From Limnochordia bacterium (GTDB lineage Bacteria > Bacillota > Limnochordia > DUMW01): a stretch of 51,573 nucleotides of DNA. The DNA is taken from positions 1 to 51,573 of the forward strand of contig JALNWK010000020.1 in NCBI GenBank assembly GCA_023230925.1, written 5' to 3'. The stretch's first letter is position 1, and the number at the start of each line of letters is the position of its first letter. The notes under the pieces were generated by a model that was not told the DNA's origin, did not search any database, and saw only the letters and a program-made list of their open reading frames with translations. Made by a program: the position numbers and the translations under genes. This document shows positions 28,566 to 35,896 of the stretch, in pieces.

Positions 28566-28713
28566 CGAAAACGTACCACACGCCTCCTTTCCGGCGCCTA
28601 CGAGGTTAGCTGTCGGGTTAGGGCTGAAAGGTTAGCCCCGCTTAGTAAAACTAAGCCTCACCCCAATTAACCGGGTCCCCCGTTGTCAGTGACTGACATT
28701 CGGCATGCGTGGA
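28566..28713 (-). promoter_or_regulatory. ydaO/yuaA-type c-di-AMP riboswitch
   Basis: The minus strand carries the conserved blocks in order: GCCGAAT, ACGGGGGACCC, TTGGGGTGAGGC, AGCCCTAACCCGACAGCTAA and CCTCGTAGGCG...GGAAAGGAGG. P1 would be CCACGC (28707-28712) with GCGTGTGG (28576-28583). Ligand binding stabilises P1, keeps GTGTGGT busy and frees the terminator, so high c-di-AMP should switch expression off, as known for this class. The first open frame downstream is the 52-residue protein. Confidence 0.95.
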
Positions 28714-28733
28714 TGATATTGAATTGTATAAGT

Positions 28734-28762
28734 ATTATACCACTTCAAGGATTCTATGGCAA
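28734..28762 (-). promoter_or_regulatory. Promoter of the c-di-AMP riboswitch transcript
   Basis: TTGCCA (28757-28762), a 17-bp spacer and a perfect TATAAT (28734-28739), about 20 bp before the aptamer P1. Confidence 0.85.
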
Positions 28763-28791
28763 GTAATTTTTTCGATAGCAGTCATCCGTTA

Positions 28792-28819
28792 TTGCACAAA
28801 TGCCGGCACTACCTATACA
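28792..28819 (+). promoter_or_regulatory. Possible promoter for the glucoamylase-like gene
   Basis: TTGCAC, 16 bp, TATACA on the plus strand, divergent from the riboswitch promoter. It would give a 5' UTR of about 130 nt. Confidence 0.4.
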
Positions 28820-28955
28820 GAAAAAGCTGCCATCACCGTCTAAGACCTACCGCTAGATGAATGACACAATAGGCAGATTGTGCTAACGCAAATCAGCAGG
28901 AGAAACAACAGCAGATGTTCAATATGATGCTAATGACAACAGCCGAGGTGCCTCT

Positions 28956-30179
28956 ATGCTTAGAGCTTTGGGCGACAGAAACTATAATACACTACCTTTC
29001 CAGATCAAAGACTTCTTGGATGAACAGCATTGGAGTGCCTACAAGTTGATCGATGACTTGCGGTTTGAGCCTACGGGCATGTATCGGGATGCCTATGTAG
29101 TCCGTAAGCAAGAGCAAATCCCCTGTTCTGTTGCCGCCAATGGCGTAGGATTAATCGGGTTAGCCATTGCCGACTATGCCGGTTGGGAGAAAAACGCCGC
29201 CGGGAAAGCCATGACGACATTGCAGACTATGGCACATGAGAAGGGGCCGTGTCGGCCCGAAAGGGACCCGGATACCGGGTATTTCCGCCACTGGTTCGAT
29301 GTTGCTACCGGTGAATGCAGAATGAACGCAGAATTCTCCACGGTTGACACAGCCCTTTTCATTTGTGGTGCCGTTTTCGCCTGCAACTACTTCCAAGATC
29401 CAGCAATGATCCGTCTTACCCGGAAGATCTTCCATTCAATTGATTGGAGGGCAGCCATTGCCGATGGCGATTCAGGAGTTTTCTATATGTCTATGGAGGA
29501 TGGAAAGGGTGCTGAACCCATTTGTCCTTTTAACGAGTACTCCATACTGGCTTATATCACAGCCCACGTTCACCCTAAAGGCAGTCTTCTATGGCAGAAC
29601 CTTTTCCGCGATGTACGACTCAACAGGATGCCTATACATAGACGATACGGCAAGAAGCTTCTCGGTATGCCCCAGGGAATCCCATCATCCTTTGTTTATC
29701 AGTTTCCCTTCTACTTAATCAACGACTACACAACTAGTCCCTGTTACCAAGGAATCTTGCGCAATATTGCCTTGGCAGACAAGGCAGATTGGCGTAACCA
29801 TGACCTGCCCCCCTATATATGGGGACACGGCGCCGGCGTTAACTACCAGGAATACTACCAGGCAGATACCATTGGCAATAATCCTACCCTTACAGTGTCC
29901 CCGTATATCGTTGCCGGGTTCCTTCCCGTCTACCCGGAGGGCGTTTTTGACCTCTTTCGTATGCATGAATACATTCAAACACATGGCAACACCAGTGATC
30001 CCCTGTTTAACCATGCATATAAGTACGGTTTATCTCGTTTCTGTCCAGGACGAGCTTGGTACCCCCGACATTTGGCAGCGATTGACTGGAGCAGTATGCT
30101 CTACGGCATTACCGCCTTCAAATGGGGCAATGAGTTTTTCTCATGCTATAATGGAGTAACCGAACGCATCTATGATTAG
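28956..30179 (+). CDS. Glucoamylase-like domain protein (PF10091, GH144/GH162-related)
   Basis: 407 residues without a signal peptide or membrane segment, so probably cytoplasmic or released by other means. The order of motifs fits the PF10091 alpha/alpha-barrel family, which includes beta-1,2-glucan hydrolases: RHWFDVATGECRMNAEFSTV with the acidic-S-T-V-DTAL element, FNEYSILAYI, and a C-terminal FKWGNEFFSCYNG. The substrate cannot be read from sequence. The ATG follows GAGGT by about 8 nt. It is one of few plus-strand genes, with the Spo0E-like gene 183 bp downstream. Confidence 0.75.
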   Translation: MLRALGDRNYNTLPFQIKDFLDEQHWSAYKLIDDLRFEPTGMYRDAYVVRKQEQIPCSVAANGVGLIGLAIADYAGWEKNAAGKAMTTLQTMAHEKGPCRPERDPDTGYFRHWFDVATGECRMNAEFSTVDTALFICGAVFACNYFQDPAMIRLTRKIFHSIDWRAAIADGDSGVFYMSMEDGKGAEPICPFNEYSILAYITAHVHPKGSLLWQNLFRDVRLNRMPIHRRYGKKLLGMPQGIPSSFVYQFPFYLINDYTTSPCYQGILRNIALADKADWRNHDLPPYIWGHGAGVNYQEYYQADTIGNNPTLTVSPYIVAGFLPVYPEGVFDLFRMHEYIQTHGNTSDPLFNHAYKYGLSRFCPGRAWYPRHLAAIDWSSMLYGITAFKWGNEFFSCYNGVTERIYD

Positions 30180-30362
30180 ATCTCCCATCTTACACCTTGA
30201 TGGATAAAGCCGAAGACATCCGTTACCACTTTTTCCATATAACCCCTGCAGGAGCCTTAAGTCTAAGCAGCGAATCTTATAATTATCCCTATAGACACTC
30301 TTATGACTCGTTTCTAAATTTGACACTTTCGGTCGCTGACTATATTCTCAAAGGAGTGCTCC

Positions 30363-30530
30363 ATGGAGACACTAAAAGCACAAAAAAGGCGCGAGCTTGA
30401 AAGAATTCGTCAGCAGTTGGAGAATGCATTAAGCCAAGCTGGGGGCAATCATCAAGATCCTAGGGTTCAGAAGTTATCTCAGCAATTCGACAAGATCATG
30501 ATGGAATACGTTAGGTTAATAATGCGATAG
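30363..30530 (+). CDS. Spo0E-like aspartyl-phosphate phosphatase
   Basis: 55 residues, too short for many gene finders. ATG is 6 nt after AAAGGAG. The C-terminal half reads VQKLSQQFDKIMMEYVRLI, matching the Spo0E family signature SQ-x-L/F-D-x2-I-x2-Y. Spo0E-type proteins are helical hairpins that dephosphorylate Spo0A~P and delay sporulation. A TTGACA / TATATT pair at 30320-30346 has only 15 bp between hexamers, so it is a weak promoter. Confidence 0.85.
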   Translation: METLKAQKRRELERIRQQLENALSQAGGNHQDPRVQKLSQQFDKIMMEYVRLIMR

Positions 30531-30733
30531 TGTCTTCACCCACATTCTGCTTCAAACCGTCTGTTCACTTGGAGACATCCGCGCCCAAAGATCTCATTTG
30601 TCTGACCAATCTTCCACCCTATTTCATCTTTCCTGAATCTTTCCTGCATGTTTGAATGTTGTCAAGAAGGATTCAGGGCGTCGATGAAGAACACTTCAGT
30701 ATTCTTGTTACTTCAACTGGAAGGAGTCTATAT

Positions 30734-31279
30734 ATGCAAGCCCTATGGGAATCTGCCCTACCTTATCTACACAGAATACCTACTGCTGCGCTTACCTTAA
30801 TTGTCCTATACCTGGTTACACAGCTAATCAAGAAGGTAATCGGCGAAGCATTGTCCCTCAGTCGGATTGATCCGACTCTAACCTCACTGGTATTGTCCAT
30901 TATCAGTACGGTAAGTTGGATCATTATTTTCGCGGCTGTTTTCAACGTGATGGGACTAACAGAAATCTCCTTGGCCTTAGGTGGGTCTATCGCGTTGGTA
31001 GCCATGGCCCTGGCCACGGGGTTCTCCAATGTAACCCAAGACCTATTGGCCGGCATCTTCCTCATTTCCGATAAAGACTTCAAAGTTGGCTATCGGATCA
31101 GGTCAGGAAACATCGAAGGGTATATTGAGGAGATCACCATCAGAAAAACGAAGATAATGGATGACGAGGGCAAGTTACATGCAATCCCTAACCGCACCAT
31201 TGACTCCGCGGTCTACATCATCATTGAACGCGGGGAATCTCACCATGCAAGTCAAATAGCGGCCACTGATGAAGCCTAG
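30734..31279 (+). CDS. Short MscS-family mechanosensitive channel
   Basis: 181 residues with about three membrane helices (AALTLIVLYLVTQLIKKVIG, VSWIIIFAAVFNVMGLTEI, SLALGGSIALVAMALATGFS) and then the MscS beta domain (VGYRIRSGNIEGYIEEITIR, AIPNRTIDSAVYII). It lacks most of the C-terminal vestibule, which makes it a minimal MscS-like channel for osmotic release. I start at the ATG at 30734, 7 nt after GGAAGGAG; the frame is open 26 codons upstream without a ribosome-binding site. A terminator follows. Confidence 0.88.
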   Translation: MQALWESALPYLHRIPTAALTLIVLYLVTQLIKKVIGEALSLSRIDPTLTSLVLSIISTVSWIIIFAAVFNVMGLTEISLALGGSIALVAMALATGFSNVTQDLLAGIFLISDKDFKVGYRIRSGNIEGYIEEITIRKTKIMDDEGKLHAIPNRTIDSAVYIIIERGESHHASQIAATDEA

Positions 31280-31303
31280 AACTCATCAGTAACGTCTGTA
31301 ATG

Positions 31304-31334
31304 AAGGAGGTAGCGTAAGCGCCTCCTTTTTTTT
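31304..31334 (+). terminator. Intrinsic terminator after the MscS-like gene
   Basis: AAGGAGG / CCTCCTT stem followed by a run of nine T on the plus strand. Confidence 0.85.
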
Positions 31335-31426
31335 ATAGAAAGGTCGCCTTTGAAGTATCAAGAACGGGTTCATTGACAAATATGCTACCCTGGAAATGTC
31401 TGAGTGAGATAGTAAGAGAAGAAGTT

Positions 31427-31501
31427 TGGTGGGCCCTGCTGGGTTCGAACCAGCGACCAATGGATTATGAGTCCACTGCTCTGCCGCTGAGCTAAGGGCC
31501 C
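31427..31501 (-). tRNA. tRNA-Met (anticodon CAT)
   Basis: 75 nt with encoded CCA. The acceptor is GGGCCC-type, the D arm AGCTCAGCGGCAGAGCA, the anticodon loop CTCATAA and the T arm GCTGGTTCGAACCCAGC. The CAT anticodon could also be the lysidine-modified tRNA-Ile2; the body fits elongator Met of Bacillota better. Confidence 0.9.
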
Positions 31502-31502
31502 T

Positions 31503-31577
31503 TGGCTCCCCGGGTGGGATTCGAACCTACAACCACCCGGTTAACAGCCGGGTGCTCTACCGTTGAGCTACCGGGGA
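31503..31577 (-). tRNA. tRNA-Asn (anticodon GTT)
   Basis: 75 nt with encoded CCA; acceptor TCCCCGG / CCGGGGA, anticodon loop CTGTTAA and T loop TTCGAAT. It lies one base upstream of tRNA-Met and is co-transcribed with it. Confidence 0.96.
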
Positions 31578-31591
31578 ACGATCCGACTCTA

Positions 31592-31620
31592 ATTATACAA
31601 AAGAAGAGCTGCTAGGTCAA
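31592..31620 (-). promoter_or_regulatory. Promoter of the tRNA-Asn / tRNA-Met pair
   Basis: TTGACC (31615-31620), a 17-bp spacer and TATAAT (31592-31597), 15 bp before tRNA-Asn. Confidence 0.9.
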
Positions 31621-31638
31621 TCCCCTAAGAGATTAACC

Positions 31639-32727
31639 TTACTCAAGAAAGTCTTTCAGCTTCTTGCTACGACTCGGATGCCGCAATTTACGCAGCGCCT
31701 TCGCCTCAATCTGACGGATCCGTTCCCTGGTGACACCAAATTTCTTCCCCACTTCTTCTAGAGTACGCGTTCTGCCGTCATCAATTCCAAACCGGAGTCT
31801 GAGAACTTTTTCCTCTCTTTCCGTCAAGCCATCCAGAACGTCTTCTAGCTGTTCTCGTAGCATTTGGAAGGATGCGGCCTCTGCAGGCGCTAACGCATCT
31901 TGGTCTTCAATAAAGTCACCCAAGTGACTGTCTTCCTCTTCGCCAATTGGCGTTTCCAAAGACACTGGTTCCTGCGCAATCTTCATAATCTCTCGGACCC
32001 GTTCTCCAGAAAGACCCATAATATCACCTATCTCCTCAGGTGTTGGATCCCGCCCTAACTCTTGTAGCAACTCTCGCTGTACCCGATTCAGCTTATTTAT
32101 CGTCTCTACCATGTGTACCGGAATCCGAATGGTACGGGCCTGATCAGCTATTGCTCTAGTAATTGCCTGGCGGATCCACCATGTGGCATAGGTGCTAAAC
32201 TTGTATCCCTTACGATAGTCAAACTTTTCGACGGCTTTCATTAAGCCCATGTTTCCCTCTTGGATCAGGTCGAGAAAAAGCATCCCACGGCCCACATACC
32301 GTTTGGCAATACTCACCACCAAGCGCAGATTTGCCTCGGCCAATTCTCTTTTGGCACTCTCATCCCCTTGCTCAATCCGCTTAGCCAACACCACTTCCTC
32401 TTCGGCAACTAATAAGGGAATCCGACCGATCTCCTTTAGATACATCCGTACCGGATCATCGAGATCTACCGTATCCGGCACCGACAGTTCCAGCTCTTCG
32501 TCACCGTCATCTTTGCCATTCTCAGATACATCAGCTGTTTCACCATCGGCAGAAATGATATTAATACCTTCTTTTTCCATCATTTGGTAGACTTCATCGA
32601 TTTGATCCGGATCGAGGTCCACATCCTGCAATGTATCCATAATTTGCTTATAGCTTAATTCTCCAGCCGACTTACCTTCAACAATTAAGGTCTTCAAACC
32701 TTTGATATCTGTCAAGTCCTTTTTCAC
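31639..32727 (-). CDS. rpoD: RNA polymerase primary sigma factor RpoD (SigA)
   Basis: 362 residues, the short Bacillota form. Region 1.2 is DPVRMYLKEIGRIPLL, region 2 ends YATWWIRQAITRAIADQART, and region 4 ends FGVTRERIRQIEAKALRKLR. The sigma-A-type promoters in this window would be read by it. The start is GTG after AAAGGAGGGAGG. It follows dnaG with a 43-bp gap, the usual dnaG-rpoD order. Confidence 0.98.
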   Translation of the reverse strand: MKKDLTDIKGLKTLIVEGKSAGELSYKQIMDTLQDVDLDPDQIDEVYQMMEKEGINIISADGETADVSENGKDDGDEELELSVPDTVDLDDPVRMYLKEIGRIPLLVAEEEVVLAKRIEQGDESAKRELAEANLRLVVSIAKRYVGRGMLFLDLIQEGNMGLMKAVEKFDYRKGYKFSTYATWWIRQAITRAIADQARTIRIPVHMVETINKLNRVQRELLQELGRDPTPEEIGDIMGLSGERVREIMKIAQEPVSLETPIGEEEDSHLGDFIEDQDALAPAEAASFQMLREQLEDVLDGLTEREEKVLRLRFGIDDGRTRTLEEVGKKFGVTRERIRQIEAKALRKLRHPSRSKKLKDFLE

Positions 32728-32770
32728 TTTTGCCTCCCTCCTTTCTCAATAAGCTTAATGGGGTTATCTG

Positions 32771-34582
32771 TTACTTTTTCCATTGCACCAATGATTCCTT
32801 GCATTCTCTATACTGTATTAGCAAATCCGCCAACTCTTCAAGATAGTCAGCAGCATTGCGATCTAGATTCTTGAGCCTTTTCTCTAAGCTGCTTAACCAA
32901 CGTCGATAGTAAAGCTCCCGTGTTCTATTGATACAATCCTGTAAATCCGGCAAATTATCCGCCGATAGGTTCAGCAAGAACCCTAAAGTCTTGCGCACTT
33001 CATCGTCCTGGACTAAATCGTAAATCTGATCTATCCTAGTACTACTACCATAATTGTTTTCGAGAAGCACACAATATATCCTGCGAAAAGCCGGACATGC
33101 AAAATATTCTTCCGTAATTTCCGTCCGAACAATTTCAAGGTAGTCAGGATGGAGCAATACCCACTGCAATAGTCTTCGTTCCGCAAGATACCTATTGTTT
33201 GCTACGTTCGGCTCCTGATCTTTACTATTATATCCCGCTTTTCCAGTTATATGCCGACGCCGCCTAGTTCGTCTTTGTCCTTGTTTATGCCTGTCCACCT
33301 CAGCCCGAAGTACGTCTGTCGGTAGGTCAAGCAGGGTACTGACCTTTCCGAGGTAGGTCTCCAGCACCACCGGGCTCTCTATATCAAGAAGAATCGGTAG
33401 TATCGCTTGGGTGCCATGGATCTGCCAATTACTATCCTCCTTGTCTACACCCTGTAGTCCTGCATGAATCTTGAAATCTAGGAGTGAAAGAGCATTTCCT
33501 TCAAGCTCCTTCCAACCTTCAACCCCTCTAGACTGAATAAAACTATCCGGATCCTCACCTAAAGGCAGGCTCATAACCAAGACCCTAAGCCCTTGCTCTG
33601 CTAGGATATCCAGACTCCGTAACGTGGCTGCAATCCCGGCGGTATCTGCATCATAGGCAATAACAACCTCCCTGGACTCCTTGGCAAGGAGTCGGGCGTG
33701 TTCTCTAGTAAAAGCAGTACCTAGTGATGCCACCACATTGGTAATACCAACTTGATGTAAGCTAATACAGTCCATGTAGCCTTCCACTACTACTACCCGT
33801 TTTTCCCTACGAATACTGGCCCGGGCTAAGTGTAACCCATAAAGGTTCTCCTTCTTACTAAAAATCGGAGACTCAGGAGAATTAAGATACTTAGGACCAT
33901 CACCATCAAGAATACGACCGCCAAATCCTATGATCCTGCCTTGGGGATTCCAGATCGGAAACATGATCCGATGACGAAATCGATCGTAGGTCCGACCATG
34001 CTTACTAGAGGTAATAAGCAGACCCGCTTCAACAGCTGTTTGCTCGTCTATGCCCGTACGCCCCAAGGCTCCCTTCAAAACCCCGAAGCCCGCCGGGGCA
34101 TACCCTAACTGAAAGTCCTCCACAACCTTCGGGCTGAGTCCCCTTTTAGCTAGATAATCCCTAGCCGGCTGGGCACGCTTGGTCTCCCCAAGGCAGCGGA
34201 CATAGAACTCACAGGCCACTTCATTTGCGGCATAGGCGACTTCCCTTTTACGCAGCTGTTTTTGGCTTTCCGGTGAGGACCATTGCTCTATGGTGACACC
34301 AACACGGGTGGCTAAAAACTTAACAGCATCGACAAACTCTAGGTTTTCAATGTCCATGATAAAGTTAAAGACATTTCCACCGGCTCCACAGCCAAAACAA
34401 TAATACAGCTGCTTCTCTGCCGATACAGTAAAAGACGGCGTTCTTTCTGAGTGAAAGGGACAAAGTCCAAGGTGATTCTTGCCGCTTTGTTTTAAATCAA
34501 CATAACCGGAAATTATATCGACAATATCATTACGGACGCGGACCTCCTCGATTACCTCTTTTGTGAGGAGGGGAACCAACAA
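32771..34582 (-). CDS. dnaG: DNA primase DnaG
   Basis: 603 residues. It has a CHC2 zinc finger (CPFHSERTPSF ... CFGCGAGG), a core with FPIWNPQGRIIGFGGR, a TOPRIM domain (VVVEGYMDCISLHQ, VIAYDADTAG) and a C-terminal helicase-binding part. It makes RNA primers at the replication fork. The start is a TTG at 34582 after AAGGTAGG; a second TTG follows directly, so the first residue is uncertain by one. I saw nothing notable in the 200 bp to dgt. Confidence 0.97.
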   Translation of the reverse strand: MLVPLLTKEVIEEVRVRNDIVDIISGYVDLKQSGKNHLGLCPFHSERTPSFTVSAEKQLYYCFGCGAGGNVFNFIMDIENLEFVDAVKFLATRVGVTIEQWSSPESQKQLRKREVAYAANEVACEFYVRCLGETKRAQPARDYLAKRGLSPKVVEDFQLGYAPAGFGVLKGALGRTGIDEQTAVEAGLLITSSKHGRTYDRFRHRIMFPIWNPQGRIIGFGGRILDGDGPKYLNSPESPIFSKKENLYGLHLARASIRREKRVVVVEGYMDCISLHQVGITNVVASLGTAFTREHARLLAKESREVVIAYDADTAGIAATLRSLDILAEQGLRVLVMSLPLGEDPDSFIQSRGVEGWKELEGNALSLLDFKIHAGLQGVDKEDSNWQIHGTQAILPILLDIESPVVLETYLGKVSTLLDLPTDVLRAEVDRHKQGQRRTRRRRHITGKAGYNSKDQEPNVANNRYLAERRLLQWVLLHPDYLEIVRTEITEEYFACPAFRRIYCVLLENNYGSSTRIDQIYDLVQDDEVRKTLGFLLNLSADNLPDLQDCINRTRELYYRRWLSSLEKRLKNLDRNAADYLEELADLLIQYRECKESLVQWKK

Positions 34583-34776
34583 ACAACACCTACCTTCCTA
34601 ATGATACCTAACAGTATGTCTACATTCGCCATGCTTAGACTATATCCTGCTTACCGAACAAAGGTTTTTCTCCATTGATCCTTATCCAAGCCATCTGGGG
34701 TTCCATTCCCGTGCTTCCCCTAAAACTCAGGGTCAGATAGGCTTAGACCCATAGACCGAGTCGTCTTTTCATTGGG

Positions 34777-35772
34777 TTATCTTCCCTCCCAACGCCCGGG
34801 CAAAAACAAGCGTTGGTATTCACAGAGCGCATAGCGGTCCGTCATTCCAGCAATATAGTCTTTAGCTAAAAGCTGGGGATCATCTTCTTCAATATCTATA
34901 TGTCCCTTTGCCGTTTCGGGGTTCATTACATAGTATTCATAGAGTTGGCTCAGCAGTCCTTCAACCTTTCTTTCCTCGACCTTCGCTACCGCATCCAAGT
35001 ACACCCGTTCAAAGAGAAACTGTCTGAGGGACGCGGTGGCCTGGCTCACTTCGGGACTCATGCTGATCCTCTGCTTACCATAGCTGTATTCCACCAGATC
35101 CTTGACCATGGCATTAATCCGCTGTCCTCGGGGAATATTGCAATTCGATGGAAGATCCTTTGGTTGAATCAGCCCAGCCCGAACCGCATCTTCCAGATCA
35201 TGATTAACATAGGCAATCCGATCGCAAATCCGGACGATCTCACCCTCCAGGGTGGCCGGCATTTTCGGTCCTGTATGGCAGGCAATGCCGTCCCGTACCT
35301 CCCAAGTGAGGTTTAGCCCTGTTCTTCCTAGACTACTTTCTAAGACATCCACCACCCGCAAACTCTGTTCATTATGTCTAAACCCAGAGGGGTAAAGCTG
35401 ATCTAGTGTACGTTCCCCCCCATGGCCAAAGGGGGTGTGACCAAGGTCATGGCCTAAGGCGATGGCCTCTGTAAGATCCTCATTTAGCCAAAGGGCCCGG
35501 GCAACGGTACGACTAATCTGAGCCACCTCCAGGGTGTGGGTAAGTCGTGTCCGGTAGTGATCCCCCTCCGGTGAGATAAACACCTGGGTCTTGTGTTTCA
35601 ATCGACGAAAAGCATTACAGTGAATAATCCGGTCCCGATCCCGCTGGAAGGCTGTCCGCAGGGAACACTCCTCCTCTGGCACCACTCGGCCGACCGAATT
35701 TCTGCTTTTGCTAGCTAGGGGAGATAAATATTTCTCCTCGAATTCCTCTTGGTACTGCCTCGTATTGACCAA
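34777..35772 (-). CDS. Deoxyguanosinetriphosphate triphosphohydrolase-like protein
   Basis: A 331-residue HD-domain dNTP triphosphohydrolase. Motifs: FQRDRDRIIHCNAFRRLKHK, the first His in RTRLTHTLEVAQ, HD in LGHDLGHTPFGHGGE and the later Asp in RIAYVNHDLEDA. It is the short, dGTPase-like type 2 form common in Bacillota, next to dnaG-rpoD as in many relatives. I chose the TTG at 35772, 8 nt after AAGGTGG; the frame is open 8 codons further, and several GTG codons lie between, so the start is uncertain. Confidence 0.92.
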   Translation of the reverse strand: MVNTRQYQEEFEEKYLSPLASKSRNSVGRVVPEEECSLRTAFQRDRDRIIHCNAFRRLKHKTQVFISPEGDHYRTRLTHTLEVAQISRTVARALWLNEDLTEAIALGHDLGHTPFGHGGERTLDQLYPSGFRHNEQSLRVVDVLESSLGRTGLNLTWEVRDGIACHTGPKMPATLEGEIVRICDRIAYVNHDLEDAVRAGLIQPKDLPSNCNIPRGQRINAMVKDLVEYSYGKQRISMSPEVSQATASLRQFLFERVYLDAVAKVEERKVEGLLSQLYEYYVMNPETAKGHIDIEEDDPQLLAKDYIAGMTDRYALCEYQRLFLPGRWEGR

Positions 35773-35840
35773 AACCCACACCACCTTTGAAGCCAATGCA
35801 GGACCCTCTGCGCTCCTGCTCTCTCCAACACGGGGATGTA

Positions 35841-35870
35841 AAAACCCGCACCCTTAAGGGTGCGGGTTTT
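35841..35870 (-). terminator. Intrinsic terminator of ppdK
   Basis: Perfect 15-bp palindrome, AAAACCCGCACCCTT / AAGGGTGCGGGTTTT, with T-runs on both strands. It should end ppdK and could work in both directions. Confidence 0.92.
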
Positions 35871-35896
35871 GGATCACTGCCCTAAAACCCCATACC

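Noticed and set aside
28915..28955. Alternative upstream ATG before the glucoamylase-like gene
   Set aside because: It is in another frame and stops after about 44 codons; at best a leader peptide, without support.
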